From Thermoguttaceae bacterium (lineage in GTDB: Bacteria > Planctomycetota > Planctomycetia > Pirellulales > Thermoguttaceae), in assembly GCA_025060325.1 (NCBI GenBank), contig JANXBW010000015.1, positions 51,525 through 115,524 of the forward strand: a stretch of DNA of 64,000 bases, in the 5' to 3' direction. Under the pieces are notes generated by a model that was given only the letters and a program-made list of their open reading frames with translations, was not told the DNA's origin and did not search any database. The translations under genes were made by a program, and so were the position numbers. Positions 10,858-20,612 of the stretch are shown here, piece after piece (position 1 is the first letter of the stretch; each line of letters opens with the position of its first letter).

Positions 10858-12762
10858 TTAGCCTTTCACCTCGTAGTCGGCATCAATCGTATCATCCTGC
10901 GCGGTCTGGGTGCGGCTACCGCCCGTGCCGGCAGTCTGCGTGGCCCGAGCGCCCACCGACTCGTACAGTGCCTTGCTAAAGGCATGCAGGGTTTGTTCTA
11001 GCTCCCGAAGCGCCGCTTTGATTTGCTCGGCATTGTCTTTTTTGGCGACCTCTTTTGCACGATTCATCGCGTTTTCCATGGCTTGGCGGTCGGCAGGCCG
11101 GATCTTGTCCGGATGCTCCCGCATGAACTTCTCGATCTGCCAGCACATGTTGTCCACTTGGTTGCGGAGCTCGGCCAGTTCGCGTTTCTTGCGGTCTTCC
11201 TCAGCGTACATTTCGGCCTCGCGCCGCATCCGTTCGATTTCCTCCTTGGACAAGCCGGCTGATTGCTCAATCCGCACCCGCTGCTCCTTGCCGGTGCCAA
11301 GGTCCTTAGCCGTCACATGCAAGATGCCGTTTGCGTCGATATCGAAGGTGACCTCAATCTGCGGCACACCCCGCGGTGCAGGCGGAATACCCTCCAGGTT
11401 GAACATCCCCAGCAGCCGGTTGTCGGCCGCCATCGGACGTTCGCCCTGATAGACCTTAATCGTGACGGCTGTCTGGTTGTCCTCGGCGGTGCTAAAGATC
11501 TGCTTCCGCTCGCAAGGGATAGTGGTGTTGCGTTCGACAATCTTCGTAAACACACCACCTAGGGTTTCAATCCCAAGCGAAAGCGGAGTCACGTCCAGCA
11601 GGAGCACATCCTGCAATTCGCCCGCTAGCACCGCACCCTGAATGGCAGCGCCAACGGCCACCACCTCGTCGGGGTTGACACCCTTGTGCGGCTCTTTACC
11701 GAAGATTTCTCGGACCAAGGCCTGTACCTTGGGAATCCGTGTCGAACCGCCGACGAGCACCACTTCGTCGATATCCTGAGGCCGGAGCTTGGCGTCCTTC
11801 AGGGCCTGCATCACCGGGCCCCGGCACCGCTCGATGAGATGGTCAACAAGCTGCTCGAACTTGGCCCGGGTAATGGTCATTTGCAAGTGCTTCGGGCCAC
11901 TGGCATCTGCGGTAATAAAGGGCAGGTTAATGGTGGTCGTTTGCGTCGAGCTTAACTCCTTCTTAGCCTTTTCGCAGGCCTCTTGGAGCCGCTGCAAGGC
12001 CATCGGGTCCTTCCGCAGGTCGATACCATGTTCCTTCTGAAATTCGTCGGCCACGTATTTGATCAGTTCTTCGTCGAAGTCGTCGCCACCCAAGTGGGTG
12101 TCACCATTGGTGCTAATGACGCGGAAGACACCCTCGGCCACCTCCAGGATGGAAATGTCAAACGTGCCCCCACCCAGGTCGAAGACGGCGATCTTCTTGG
12201 CTTCGCCCTTCTTGTCCAGACCGTAGGCGAGTGAAGCGGCGGTAGGCTCGTTGATGATTCGCACAACCTCCAGGCCGGCAATTTCCCCAGCGTCTTTGGT
12301 GGCTTGCCGCTGGGCGTCGTTGAAGTAGGCCGGCACTGTAATCACTGCCTTGTTGACGCGGTGACCAAGGTAAGCTTCGGCAGCATCCTTCAGTTTACGA
12401 AGCACCCACGCCGAGATCTCCGGCGGCGTGTACAGTTTGTCCCCCACGCGCACCTTAACATACTCGTCCGGGGCACCGACGATTTCGTACGGAACCATCG
12501 TCTCTTCGACGGCCACCTCCGAACGCCGCCGCCCCATGAAGCGCTTGATCGAATAGATGGTCCGCTTGGGGTTGGTGATGGCCTGGCGCTTGGCGGGTTC
12601 GCCGACGAGAACTTCACCGCCTTCCGTGAAGGCCACCACACTGGGGGTCAGTCGATTACCCTCCTGGTTGGGGATGACCTTCACGTCGCGGCCTTCCATC
12701 ACGGCCACCACGGAGTTGGTGGTTCCCAAGTCGATACCGATGATTTTTTCGCCCTTAGCCAT
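10858..12762 (-). CDS. dnaK: Molecular chaperone DnaK (Hsp70)
   Basis: A 634-residue Hsp70 of normal length. The ATPase domain starts with [15 protein letters not shown], has FDLGGGTFD near residue 200 and [13 protein letters not shown] near 340. The substrate-binding domain follows ([14 protein letters not shown], then [11 protein letters not shown]), with a helical lid and the acidic tail [10 protein letters not shown]. It binds unfolded peptides in an ATP cycle with DnaJ and GrpE, neither of which is in this window. The ATG at 12762 is preceded by AAAGGAGAG, a strong ribosome site. It is on the same strand as clpB but separated by 440 bp, so the two need not share a transcript. Nothing is missing. 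Confidence 0.99.
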   Translation of the reverse strand: MAKGEKIIGIDLGTTNSVVAVMEGRDVKVIPNQEGNRLTPSVVAFTEGGEVLVGEPAKRQAITNPKRTIYSIKRFMGRRRSEVAVEETMVPYEIVGAPDEYVKVRVGDKLYTPPEISAWVLRKLKDAAEAYLGHRVNKAVITVPAYFNDAQRQATKDAGEIAGLEVVRIINEPTAASLAYGLDKKGEAKKIAVFDLGGGTFDISILEVAEGVFRVISTNGDTHLGGDDFDEELIKYVADEFQKEHGIDLRKDPMALQRLQEACEKAKKELSSTQTTTINLPFITADASGPKHLQMTITRAKFEQLVDHLIERCRGPVMQALKDAKLRPQDIDEVVLVGGSTRIPKVQALVREIFGKEPHKGVNPDEVVAVGAAIQGAVLAGELQDVLLLDVTPLSLGIETLGGVFTKIVERNTTIPCERKQIFSTAEDNQTAVTIKVYQGERPMAADNRLLGMFNLEGIPPAPRGVPQIEVTFDIDANGILHVTAKDLGTGKEQRVRIEQSAGLSKEEIERMRREAEMYAEEDRKKRELAELRNQVDNMCWQIEKFMREHPDKIRPADRQAMENAMNRAKEVAKKDNAEQIKAALRELEQTLHAFSKALYESVGARATQTAGTGGSRTQTAQDDTIDADYEVKG

Positions 12763-13759
12763 CTTGCTCTCCTTTCCCTACCCTTTTGTGCAAATCTATT
12801 TGGTCCCGATAATCGCCCCACAAGCCTGAGGCCAAATTGCTTTCCCTCCAAACACAATAAGCGAACGCCACGAAGCTCCCGGAGCCTTCACCTGCGAGCG
12901 TATCCCAGCTCATCACTGCCCGTAGCGAGTTCCCGCCTTGGTGCGGGGCGAAAGAGCCGAACCCCTCCTGGCGGAACTTTGCCTTAGGCAGGCCCTCCCC
13001 GCGGTCCTAGGAACCTGAGATTCCAGAGCTAGACCGCGGTTCTGGAGTTCTTGGCCCGACAGTGGGCTTCCCCGAAAGCAGGCAGCGCATTAAATGTCGA
13101 AGGGGTGGTGTTGCAAAATATGTGCCCTACACGCGAACACCAGCAGTCCGCGTCTTAACTCTCAAGCCTGAAAGGGCTTACGACTAAGCATGCGAGAAGC
13201 GATTACGCCCTCCCCGGGCTGAGACCAAGGTGGGGCTTTCGATGAGTGCCATTTTGGCAACCGGACGGGCTAAGCCTGAGCCCTCAATCTTCCCCCCGGA
13301 TAACTCTCCACCTGGCCAAAATGGCAGCGATCCCCGATGTTAATTTTTGTTTGAGGGGTAGGCCTTCCCCTTGTTTCGCGCTTCTAACCCATGGGTGTGC
13401 AGCTACACCTTTTACCTGCCGGGCATGACCTTCGTTTGACCACAGGGGTCACTACAGCAGGCCCCGACAGTCTTTCGGGTACGCTTTGGGTGCGGCAGAG
13501 CGACCCGTCCCGATCGCCTGGCAGCGCACACACCTATTCGTTAAACTTGTAGTGTCTCCGGCGAATGCCCTAACTGCGCAGCTTGCTGATCTTTCGCTGC
13601 AAACCCGGCAAGAACGCAAGCGAATAAAAGTTATCGATTTAGTTGTGTTTGTGGCTAAGCAGCTTTTCCGGGTTTTTTGAGGCAGGCAACCCGGGAACCT
13701 CCTTTCGAGGGGCACGTCGGCAACGGTGGGTCGCCGCAGAGCTTGGGCGGAAATCCCTT
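12763..13759. other. Long divergent intergenic region with an 11-bp palindrome
   Basis: About 1 kb between the divergent dnaK and pheA genes. It contains the inverted repeat listed separately at 13248-13325. No CIRCE, heat-shock operator or T-box leader was recognised. The short open frames look like noise. Confidence 0.5.
13248..13325. repeat. Perfect 11-bp inverted repeat with 56-nt spacer
   Basis: GCCATTTTGGC at 13248-13258 is matched exactly by GCCAAAATGGC at 13315-13325. The arms could form a stem-loop in RNA or mark a protein-binding or mobile-element end. The spacer is purine-poor and carries no gene. It lies about 435 bp upstream of pheA and about 490 bp upstream of dnaK. Confidence 0.55.
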
Positions 13760-14893
13760 ATGACCAGCGGATCGCGACCAAAGACCAAGAATCGCTCACA
13801 TGCCGGAAACAAGGCTCGGCAAACACCCTCGCTTGCGCCGGCGGAAGAATTGGCTCAGGTGGACGGGGAGATCCTCCAGCTTTTGAAGCGCCGAGCCGAG
13901 CTTGCCCTTCAGCTCTATCAGCAAGATCCGCGTCTTTTCTCCGGTCCAGAGTCGTGGAAAAACCAAGAAGTTTGGCTGGAAGGATTACTCTCTCGGGCTG
14001 AAGGCCCCTTACCGGAGCGGACTCTCCGCGCCATCCTGCTTGAGCTTGCCGCTGGGTGTCGACAAATCTGTAAGCCGGTCCGAGTGGCTTACTTGGGGCC
14101 GGCTTATAGCTACAGTCACCTGGCGGCCATGCACCATTTTGGGCAGTCGGCCGAGCTTGTCTCCGTCGGCACCATTGCAGCCGTGTTCGAAGAGGTAAAT
14201 CGTGGACAATCCGATTACGGCTTGGTGCCGCTTGAGAATTCCACCGACGGCCGGGTGGCTGATACCTTGGAAATGTTCGCCCGTCTGCCCGTTCGCATCT
14301 GTGGACAAGTTGAGCTGGTCATTCACCATGCTCTGTTGGCCCGATGTAAGAGGGAAGAAATCCGCGAGGTTTATAGCCGGCCACAAGCGCTTTCTCAGTG
14401 TCGTAACTGGCTTGCCCGCCATTTGCCCGGCGTAAAGACAGTGGAGGTCACAAGCACCTCGGCCGCAGCACAGCTTGCCTCCGAAAAACCCGGGGCGGCC
14501 GCTATCGCTAGCGTGCAAGCGGGGATTCATTATCAACTAAATATCATCGCCGAATGCATTGAGGACAATCCCAACAACACCACCCGATTTGCTGTTATCG
14601 GGATGCGATCGGCTCCTCCTACCGGGAATGATCTGACGGCGATGATGTTCCAAGTTGAGCACCGGCCAGGGGCCTTGGCGGATGCGATGATGGTCTTTAA
14701 ACGCAATGGACTAAACTTGACGTGGATCGAATCTTTCCCTGTGCCGGGGACCCGCGGCGCTTATTTATTCTTTGTGGAAATGGAAGGTCATGAGACCGAC
14801 CCAGTGGTGGAGCGAGCCTTTGCCCAACTAAAGAAAAAGACCCTGCGCTTGGAGATGCTCGGCTCTTACCCCGTAACAGAACCGATCGGTTAG
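13760..14893 (+). CDS. pheA: Bifunctional chorismate mutase/prephenate dehydratase (P-protein)
   Basis: Converts chorismate to prephenate and then phenylpyruvate for phenylalanine synthesis. The 377-residue protein has a short AroQ-type mutase helix pair (LAQVDGEILQLLKRRAELALQL, about residues 30-50). The prephenate dehydratase domain begins at RVAYLGPAYSYSHLAA, includes VPLENSTDGRV and ends with the catalytic NNTTRFAVIG. A C-terminal ACT domain (FQVEHRPGALADAM, then NLTWIESFP) is the usual phenylalanine-feedback site. The ESFP element and the GAL motif needed for inhibitor binding are present. The ATG at 13760 is chosen because residues further upstream are not family-like; the ribosome site is weak. 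No leader peptide was recognised. Confidence 0.95.
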   Translation: MTSGSRPKTKNRSHAGNKARQTPSLAPAEELAQVDGEILQLLKRRAELALQLYQQDPRLFSGPESWKNQEVWLEGLLSRAEGPLPERTLRAILLELAAGCRQICKPVRVAYLGPAYSYSHLAAMHHFGQSAELVSVGTIAAVFEEVNRGQSDYGLVPLENSTDGRVADTLEMFARLPVRICGQVELVIHHALLARCKREEIREVYSRPQALSQCRNWLARHLPGVKTVEVTSTSAAAQLASEKPGAAAIASVQAGIHYQLNIIAECIEDNPNNTTRFAVIGMRSAPPTGNDLTAMMFQVEHRPGALADAMMVFKRNGLNLTWIESFPVPGTRGAYLFFVEMEGHETDPVVERAFAQLKKKTLRLEMLGSYPVTEPIG

Positions 14894-15146
14894 AAAACGC
14901 TTGGGGTCAATTGGACAATCTCACACCGCCAGCCGCCCGGGGTGGCAATCCAGGCAGCAACTCCCAGAAAGGTCTTGCAAAGAATCCTCCATCCAAAATT
15001 TCATCAGGAGATTGCCATCATTCAGGGGCCCCGATTCAGGCGTAGCATGATACGCGTGGACGTTTGAGGCAAGAGCGATTTGACCGTCAACGCAACTGAT
15101 GGAACCAAAGGGACAAGTTCGAAGAAATGGAGGAGACGACACGAAG

Positions 15147-16511
15147 ATGTCGACACCACTTTCCAGTCCAGCCATCCCCAAGACTGATCTTCGCCGGGTG
15201 GGGATTCTGTTTTCTGGTGGGCCGGCTCCGGCAGCCAACGCTGTCATCGCAAGTGCTGCCATCTGTTTCTCTCGGGCGGGGATCGAGGTCCTCGGGTTGC
15301 TAAACGGGTATGCCAATCTGGCCAAATACGACCCGGCCAAGGGTTTAAAGGAAGGCAGTGACTACATCCGGCTTCATCACAAAGACTTGGAAGGGGTGCG
15401 TACCCAAACGGGCATTTTGATCGGCACATCACGAGAAAACCCCGGCAAGAATGTCAAACAGGAAAGCGACCTCGCCGACGAAAATGCCACCGCTCCCCTT
15501 CGTCGTGTTTACGACGGGTTGCGATCGCTTGGGGTTGATGCCGTCATTTCCATTGGCGGTGATGACACGTTGACAACAGCTGCAAAGTTCAAGCTCTTCC
15601 AGGATCGCAATCCTCAGCTGGGGCAGCGGATCCGCGTGGTCCATCTTCCCAAGACAATCGACAACGACTACGAGGGCATCGACTTTACCTTTGGCTACTT
15701 CACCGCCGTGGAAATGCTTGCCCGGGAGGTGCGGAACCTGCTGGCCGATGCGCAAGCGGCCCGGGCTTGGTACGTTGTGCAGGTCATGGGGCGGAAAGCC
15801 GCCTGGTTGACGTATGGAGCAGCGATCGCCGGTGAGGCTCAACTGGCCATCGGGTTAGAGGACCTCTGCCAGGATTGGTGGACGGAGGAAGAGGCCGTCT
15901 CGCCCCAAACTGGCGAGGTGATGCGCGATCCAAGCGGCAAAGCGGTGATGCGCAAAGTAATCCGCGTGGACAAAGTCGTTGACCGAATCGTCCGCATGGT
16001 CCGCACCCGATTTGCCGAGGGCAAGCCTTACGGCGTAGTGGTGATCGCTGAAGGCTTGGCCGAATTCCTGCCCGCCGACGAGATTAAAAAGTGTATCCCG
16101 GAGGACCAGTTCCGGGCGCTTAAGCCGGATCCCTTCGGACACTTCCCTGTGTCGCAGCTTAACTTTTCAGCTCGCTTGGGCCGGCTGGTGGCCGAACGGG
16201 TAAAACAGGAGATGGGTAAGGAGCTTAAGATCACAGGACTGCAGTTTGGCTACGAAATCCGTTGTCACCCTGCCACTGCCTACGACATCTGCCTGGGGAG
16301 CCAGCTCGGTGTCGGAGCTTATCGCGCTTTGGTCGAGCAAGGACTTGATGGGGTGATGGTCTCGGTCACTGGCCAGCTCGATCTTGTTTACAAACCGTTT
16401 GAAACACTTATGGACATGACCAAATTGCGGGCAAAAGCGCGGTTGCTGCAGCCGGGCTCGGCCTTCCATCAACTGGCCCGCTACCTAGAAACCCGCGTAG
16501 ACGAAGCGTAA
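15147..16511 (+). CDS. pfp: Pyrophosphate-dependent 6-phosphofructokinase
   Basis: A 454-residue PfkA-superfamily enzyme that phosphorylates fructose 6-phosphate using PPi, reversibly. The glycine-rich start is GILFSGGPAPAANAVI. GGDDT occurs near residue 135: Asp in the second acidic position of GGDD is the residue that favours PPi over ATP in this family. PKTIDND follows near residue 170, and MGRKAAWLTYG is the third substrate loop. The ATG at 15147 has GGAGGAG at 15129-15135, so upstream in-frame codons from 15099 are not needed. An intrinsic terminator follows at 16672-16697. Together with the membrane pyrophosphatase at 60.5 kb it suggests a PPi-linked energy metabolism. Confidence 0.92.
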   Translation: MSTPLSSPAIPKTDLRRVGILFSGGPAPAANAVIASAAICFSRAGIEVLGLLNGYANLAKYDPAKGLKEGSDYIRLHHKDLEGVRTQTGILIGTSRENPGKNVKQESDLADENATAPLRRVYDGLRSLGVDAVISIGGDDTLTTAAKFKLFQDRNPQLGQRIRVVHLPKTIDNDYEGIDFTFGYFTAVEMLAREVRNLLADAQAARAWYVVQVMGRKAAWLTYGAAIAGEAQLAIGLEDLCQDWWTEEEAVSPQTGEVMRDPSGKAVMRKVIRVDKVVDRIVRMVRTRFAEGKPYGVVVIAEGLAEFLPADEIKKCIPEDQFRALKPDPFGHFPVSQLNFSARLGRLVAERVKQEMGKELKITGLQFGYEIRCHPATAYDICLGSQLGVGAYRALVEQGLDGVMVSVTGQLDLVYKPFETLMDMTKLRAKARLLQPGSAFHQLARYLETRVDEA

Positions 16512-17217
16512 CGTCCGGCTGGCCGAATGCCTTGGGCACTTTCGCCGAAGTGCCCTCCGCGGCCAAAGCAAGGGCCGAATCCACTCTGCCGCGCCCCACG
16601 TGCCGCCAGTACGCACTTCAGAACTTGTACCGGCCCCAATTCATCGCCCACCAGGCATTCTGGTCACTTTGAAGGGACGCTTCGGTAAGCGTCCCTTTCT
16701 TGTCTTCCATATGCAAAGCAATTTCCGCGGACTAGGCCGTTCTGCCGGCACGCCCCAGATCATCCCACTTCTCCGATTAACCCACTCGTGTACGCCGAAT
16801 TGGGCCAGCATAACCGCCGGCTCACTGAAATGGCAGCCATTCCCACTCCCTGGCCCATCTCGAGGCGGGGGCCTAAAAGCGCGAAACTCCCGCTACCCCA
16901 GGCAGAACGGCTTTTGGGCCGAGCTCCGCCCCTGCCAGCACGGTGCTTGTCGCAGTCCAAAGCCACGAGGCAAAAGACAAGAAGAAGAAAAGCTCTCAGT
17001 GGCTTGCGTTCTCAGGAAGGGCATTCCATCCGCAGGTCAGAGAGGCTCGCGCGCAGCGTGTTAAGCGAGTTTTTGGGGGAAGTTCTTTAAGTCCCAAGCT
17101 CTCTTTAGCCGATCAACCGATTCTGCAAATGGCAGATCGCCGTTCATCGACGCGTCGCAGCTCCAAAGCCAATTGCTGATCCGGTTTGGCTTATCCCCGA
17201 GGTTAAGGTAGGTCCAA
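16512..17217. other. Intergenic region containing the pfp terminator
   Basis: About 700 bp. The only clear element is the terminator at 16672-16697. The remaining open frames have no recognisable domain. Confidence 0.6.
16672..16697 (+). terminator. Intrinsic terminator after pfp
   Basis: Perfect 11-bp inverted repeat AAGGGACGCTT / AAGCGTCCCTT around a CGGT loop, followed by a T-rich TCTTGTCTT. It lies about 160 bp after the pfp stop. Confidence 0.85.
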
Positions 17218-17637
17218 ATGAGGCTCCCTTGCCGATTTGTTTGCTTACCCAGCCCAGTTCCCCTCGTTCTTTTGGTCGGGATTGCCACAATTGCTGGAGG
17301 ATGCCGAACCTGCTGGACGCCGTATGACTACTGCGGTCCGCTAGTAGGCAAGGGCTCAGGTCACTGCGACCCATTTGAACGAGCAGGATCAGTTCTGGCG
17401 GGAAATCCCGGGGATCTTAGCCGAGCCATGGCGCAAGAAACCCCGCCCGCGGGCCAACCCACTCCGGACTTTGTAGCCGAAGAGAAAGTCCAATCTGTCC
17501 GGATCCTTTCCATTACAGATCGAAAGCTGGAGGGGCCGGAAATCGCCGCTCGGCAGGACAGTTCCTCGTCAACAAGCCCGGCTGCCTCGCAGGCCCAGGC
17601 GGGTGGAAGTGGCGACGGGTGGAATGCAATTCGTTAA
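17218..17637 (+). CDS. Small lipoprotein of unknown function
   Basis: A 139-residue protein with a lipoprotein signal peptide: a hydrophobic run (PLVLLVGIATIAGGC) ending in a lipobox IAGGC near residue 29. The mature start is Cys-rich (CRTCWTPYDYCGPL) and is followed by a low-complexity Ser/Ala/Gln-rich tail. The ATG at 17218 is preceded by AAGGTAGG. I do not recognise a domain. The CWTPYDYCGP-type start resembles planctomycete secreted proteins I know only as hypothetical. It converges with the LysM gene 76 bp downstream, so the two may share envelope roles but not a transcript. Confidence 0.7.
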   Translation: MRLPCRFVCLPSPVPLVLLVGIATIAGGCRTCWTPYDYCGPLVGKGSGHCDPFERAGSVLAGNPGDLSRAMAQETPPAGQPTPDFVAEEKVQSVRILSITDRKLEGPEIAARQDSSSSTSPAASQAQAGGSGDGWNAIR

Positions 17638-17713
17638 CGCCGGGCGCGGTCGACGGCTTCGGCGGGACGAGTCCGGCCAAACCTCTCCCAGTACAGAGCA
17701 CGGACTGAGAACG

Positions 17714-18880
17714 CTACCGGAGGATGCGGACGCGTGAGCCGACCGAGAGAATAGTATGCAAATTTTCGATTTGGTCGGCTTCCACATGTAAGACAGGAGC
17801 CCCCTCTCCCCCAGTCCGCACCGGGCTTACCTCAGCCTCTCCGCGGATTTCTGCCCCCCTACTTAAGCGAATCCACCACTGGCCGGGGACGCTAGACTTA
17901 TCCTCCACAAAGTACGTACTCTCCAGGCGCTCGGGTGCCACGATCTTGGGCAGGGAAAATCGGCCGGCATAAAGGCCGTGCAGCTTCAACGTCATTTCCC
18001 GCCGCTTCAGATCGACCTCGGCATCGAACGGTCCGCGCACAACCTTAAGCTTCTGCCCAGGCGTCAACGAGTTGGGATCTGCGATGCCATTGATTCGTGC
18101 AAGAAGTTGCCATGGCACCCCGTAGCTTTGGGCGATCCGCTGCAAGGTGTCGCCTGGCTGCACCACATATGGCGGCTCAAGCACACTTTCCGGCGAGTAA
18201 ATGACTGCGTACGCAATCTGATCCAAGAGGTCAACTACCTGGGCATACTCTTCCGGCTTTAGCGACGGGTCGTCGTACCGTTGACTTAACTGCTCCAAGG
18301 CGGAAGCCAATTGCCCCCGTGCCAAGAGCTGATTTACTTGCGTCATGAAAGTGGCAAAATCCACCTTAGTCCGCGAGGATGCCTCCTGACTTGCCGTACC
18401 CGCCGGTGCAGCCGGAAGCTCCCCTGTGGACGGCTGGGGGTTACTGGAGCTAAGCCCGGGCCAATCAGGACGCCATTGGGCAGGGGCGGACTGAACTGCC
18501 ACCGGCTGACCTTCCTGAACCGGGGCAGGATCAGCGGGGCCTCTTTCCGCCGCAAGCGACTGGGCGGGAGCATTTCCGGTAACCGATTGCCTTTCACTTG
18601 AGGCTTCGGAAGCGGGCTGGGTAGGCAGGGAAAGCGCTTCCTGCGAGCTCAGGCCGGCTCCCAGGCTCACATTGACGCCGCCGAAGGGAGCATCGGGCCC
18701 ACCAGCTGAGGGGCCAGGCGACGGCGGTTTCCCGGACTGGAATGCGGACTCGCCCCCATCTGCGGCCTGTTGGGGGGAAACGCTGGCCGGAAACTGCGGC
18801 GGGCGGTGAAGACTGACGTAGACTCCTCCCGCCGCCGCGGTCAACACCGCTACCACCCCAAGGGTTTTGAGCGACTTCAT
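17714..18880 (-). CDS. LysM protein with degenerate L,D-transpeptidase-like C-terminus
   Basis: A 388-residue envelope protein. It has an N-terminal membrane anchor (TLGVVAVLTAAAGGVYVSL), a Pro/Ser/Gln-rich linker of about 150 residues, a helical repeat-like segment, one LysM peptidoglycan-binding domain at residues 238-281 (YVVQPGDTLQRIAQSYGVPW) and a tail. That tail starts like a YkuD L,D-transpeptidase (GPFDAEVDLKRREMTLKLHGLYAGRF) and ends like one (ILSVGSRVRI). The catalytic HG and SxGC segments that normally lie between are absent: the protein contains no Cys there. It is therefore probably a binding or scaffold protein, not an enzyme. The ATG at 18880 is used, preceded by a GGGGTGAGGG-type site. 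Confidence 0.85.
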   Translation of the reverse strand: MKSLKTLGVVAVLTAAAGGVYVSLHRPPQFPASVSPQQAADGGESAFQSGKPPSPGPSAGGPDAPFGGVNVSLGAGLSSQEALSLPTQPASEASSERQSVTGNAPAQSLAAERGPADPAPVQEGQPVAVQSAPAQWRPDWPGLSSSNPQPSTGELPAAPAGTASQEASSRTKVDFATFMTQVNQLLARGQLASALEQLSQRYDDPSLKPEEYAQVVDLLDQIAYAVIYSPESVLEPPYVVQPGDTLQRIAQSYGVPWQLLARINGIADPNSLTPGQKLKVVRGPFDAEVDLKRREMTLKLHGLYAGRFSLPKIVAPERLESTYFVEDKSSVPGQWWIRLSRGAEIRGEAEVSPVRTGGEGAPVLHVEADQIENLHTILSVGSRVRILR

Positions 18881-19617
18881 CACCCTCACCCCGCACGATT
18901 CTGCGTCACATTTCACCCCGCACCGCCCGAACCTTGTTGGCCAGGCAGCACCAGGGATGACAAGTCAAATGGTTCAAAAGGCTCGCACCGGAAGGGAAAT
19001 AGTCTGTCGGCAACAAGAGCAAGGGCAAACCCGAAGCATCCTCACGGTGTCACGTGGGGGTCTCTTTCGAGATTCGAAGGATAGGCTCCTTTACCCTTCG
19101 GCTACGTGCCCCGCCCGAGCTACTCCGCCAGCCCCATAAGTTCGAAGAGCCGACCCCCATCGTTGCCCCGTTCGGCCAGAACACGTATGGTTACCAGCTG
19201 TCCCGACTTTGGTGGTAGGCCAATTTTGAGGGCTTCGACAACGTCGAGTTGGGCGGTGGCAAACCTGAACCGAAACTATAAGATTTGCCAGCCAACCGAG
19301 ATGGCGGGATTAAAGGCCTCTGGCCGGGTGGTCAGAAATTCGATCCTACAAGCGCCTAAAACATCGGGAGGGATCGACTTATGCGATGGGTCAAAGAGTG
19401 GCAAGGAAGCTCAAACCTCCTCTGAAACCCGCACCTTTTTGTTAGGGGCTGGCTTCAGGTCGAAAAATAACTTGGCCAGGAGCGGAGCAATACATTGCTC
19501 ACTAAATAACCGATATTTTGTCAGCATTAGCGGCCCTTCGGACCCTGGGGCGAAGCCAACGTTGTTCTCGTCCGAGGGATGCCGGAAGTTTTGACCGTGC
19601 GGTAGGGGGTAGATCAG
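18881..19617. other. Divergent intergenic region
   Basis: About 740 bp between the LysM gene and the zinc-ribbon gene. A TATAAG sequence occurs at 19278-19283 but lacks a matching -35. A plus-strand open frame at 19106-19594 shows no domain and no ribosome site. Confidence 0.5.
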
Positions 19618-19881
19618 GTGCGAACCGACTCAACTCGGCGTGACTACGATGAGTATCTCGACGATGAATACGGGGACAGGGATGGTGCCGACGAGGAAAG
19701 CCAGACAATCACCTGCCGGGGCTGTGGTCGAGAGATTTATGAAGATGCGTTCCAATGTCCATATTGTGGCCGGTATGTGGAGGTCGAAACAAACCCATGG
19801 TCGGACCGCCCTTTCTGGTGGGTCCTGTTGGCTTTGCTTGGACTACTAGCTGCTATTTCCGCTCTCGTCCTGGGCCTATGA
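19618..19881 (+). CDS. Zinc-ribbon single-pass membrane protein
   Basis: An 87-residue protein. The acidic N-terminus (RRDYDEYLDDEYGDRDG) is followed by a zinc ribbon CRGCGREIYEDAFQCPYCGRY with two CxxC pairs, then a C-terminal membrane helix (WWVLLALLGLLAAISALVL). It starts with GTG at 19618, supported by AGGGGG at 19604-19609, 8 nt upstream. Function is unknown. Small proteins of this layout (acidic, zinc ribbon, one helix) are common in planctomycetes as hypothetical proteins. It stands alone. Confidence 0.8.
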   Translation: MRTDSTRRDYDEYLDDEYGDRDGADEESQTITCRGCGREIYEDAFQCPYCGRYVEVETNPWSDRPFWWVLLALLGLLAAISALVLGL

Positions 19882-20612
19882 ATTCGCACTCCGTGAGAAA
19901 GCCCACCGTTTCATAAGCCGAGGTCATGCCGCCCATCATAAGAGACTTCAATCCGCCCGGTTACGTTCGACCCGCTCGATGCCACCCGCCTGCCAGCGCC
20001 ACGAGGCCAAACAAATCCTGTAAATTCTGTAAAGCCAAAGTACTCAACTTATCCACCAATTTCCATTAGACTTCTCGCCGGGGGACGGGGAATTTTGCAG
20101 CTGGAGTTTTCAATTGGGTTGGGCTCCCCACCCCGATGCGATGGGGGAAATTTTTGAAAGTCCCGTAATCGTAATATGCCGATCCTGTTCCGGGCCCTAG
20201 CGCGAGGTTGTTATGGCTCCGGCGGAAGCTCTGTTTCATCCGCGTGGCCTACCGTGGCGGGCAATTCCCCCACAATTTAAAGGCAAACCTTTACGGCAGC
20301 AGGCCCATCCAGCAACCGCATCTTTCCGGCACCAAAAACACAGCGTTAAGCCAATGAGCTAAGCTTTTTGTGGGAAAAACTGGTCATTTTCTGTGCGGGG
20401 AGAAATGCCCCGAGCCCTTATCGCAAGATAAGGTGCAGACTATGTAAGACAGCCCCCTGGGAAGAGGAGGCATTGGCCGGCCTAGTATTCGGAATTAAGT
20501 TCAGCGGTCTGGTGATGTCACATTAAGGAGCAGTTTCACCCTACGACTTTTCGAAAGGAAGACTTGAAGGTTCGGAATCTCTTGTCCCGCCTAGGCTCAA
20601 AAGGCAAGGGCC
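19882..20612. other. Intergenic region with two adjacent hairpins upstream of the PilZ gene
   Basis: About 730 bp. Near its 3-prime part two compact hairpins sit side by side: CGGGG/CCCCG at 20396-20412 and CCTTATC-GCAA-GATAAGG at 20416-20433, the second capped by a GNRA-type loop. I compared them with the c-di-GMP riboswitch consensus and do not see the conserved core, so no riboswitch is called. No gene was found. Confidence 0.5.

Noticed and set aside
12304..12987. 227-residue plus-strand open frame over the dnaK start
   Set aside because: Antisense shadow of dnaK; His-rich composition comes from the reverse of dnaK codons.
10417..13000. CIRCE/HrcA operator near dnaK and clpB
   Set aside because: No TTAGCACTC-type inverted repeat was found in either upstream region.
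19106..19594. 162-residue plus-strand open frame
   Set aside because: Ser/Arg-rich noise-like composition with no domain or ribosome site.
20341..20612. c-di-GMP riboswitch upstream of the PilZ gene
   Set aside because: Hairpins are present, but the conserved GEMM core nucleotides were not found.
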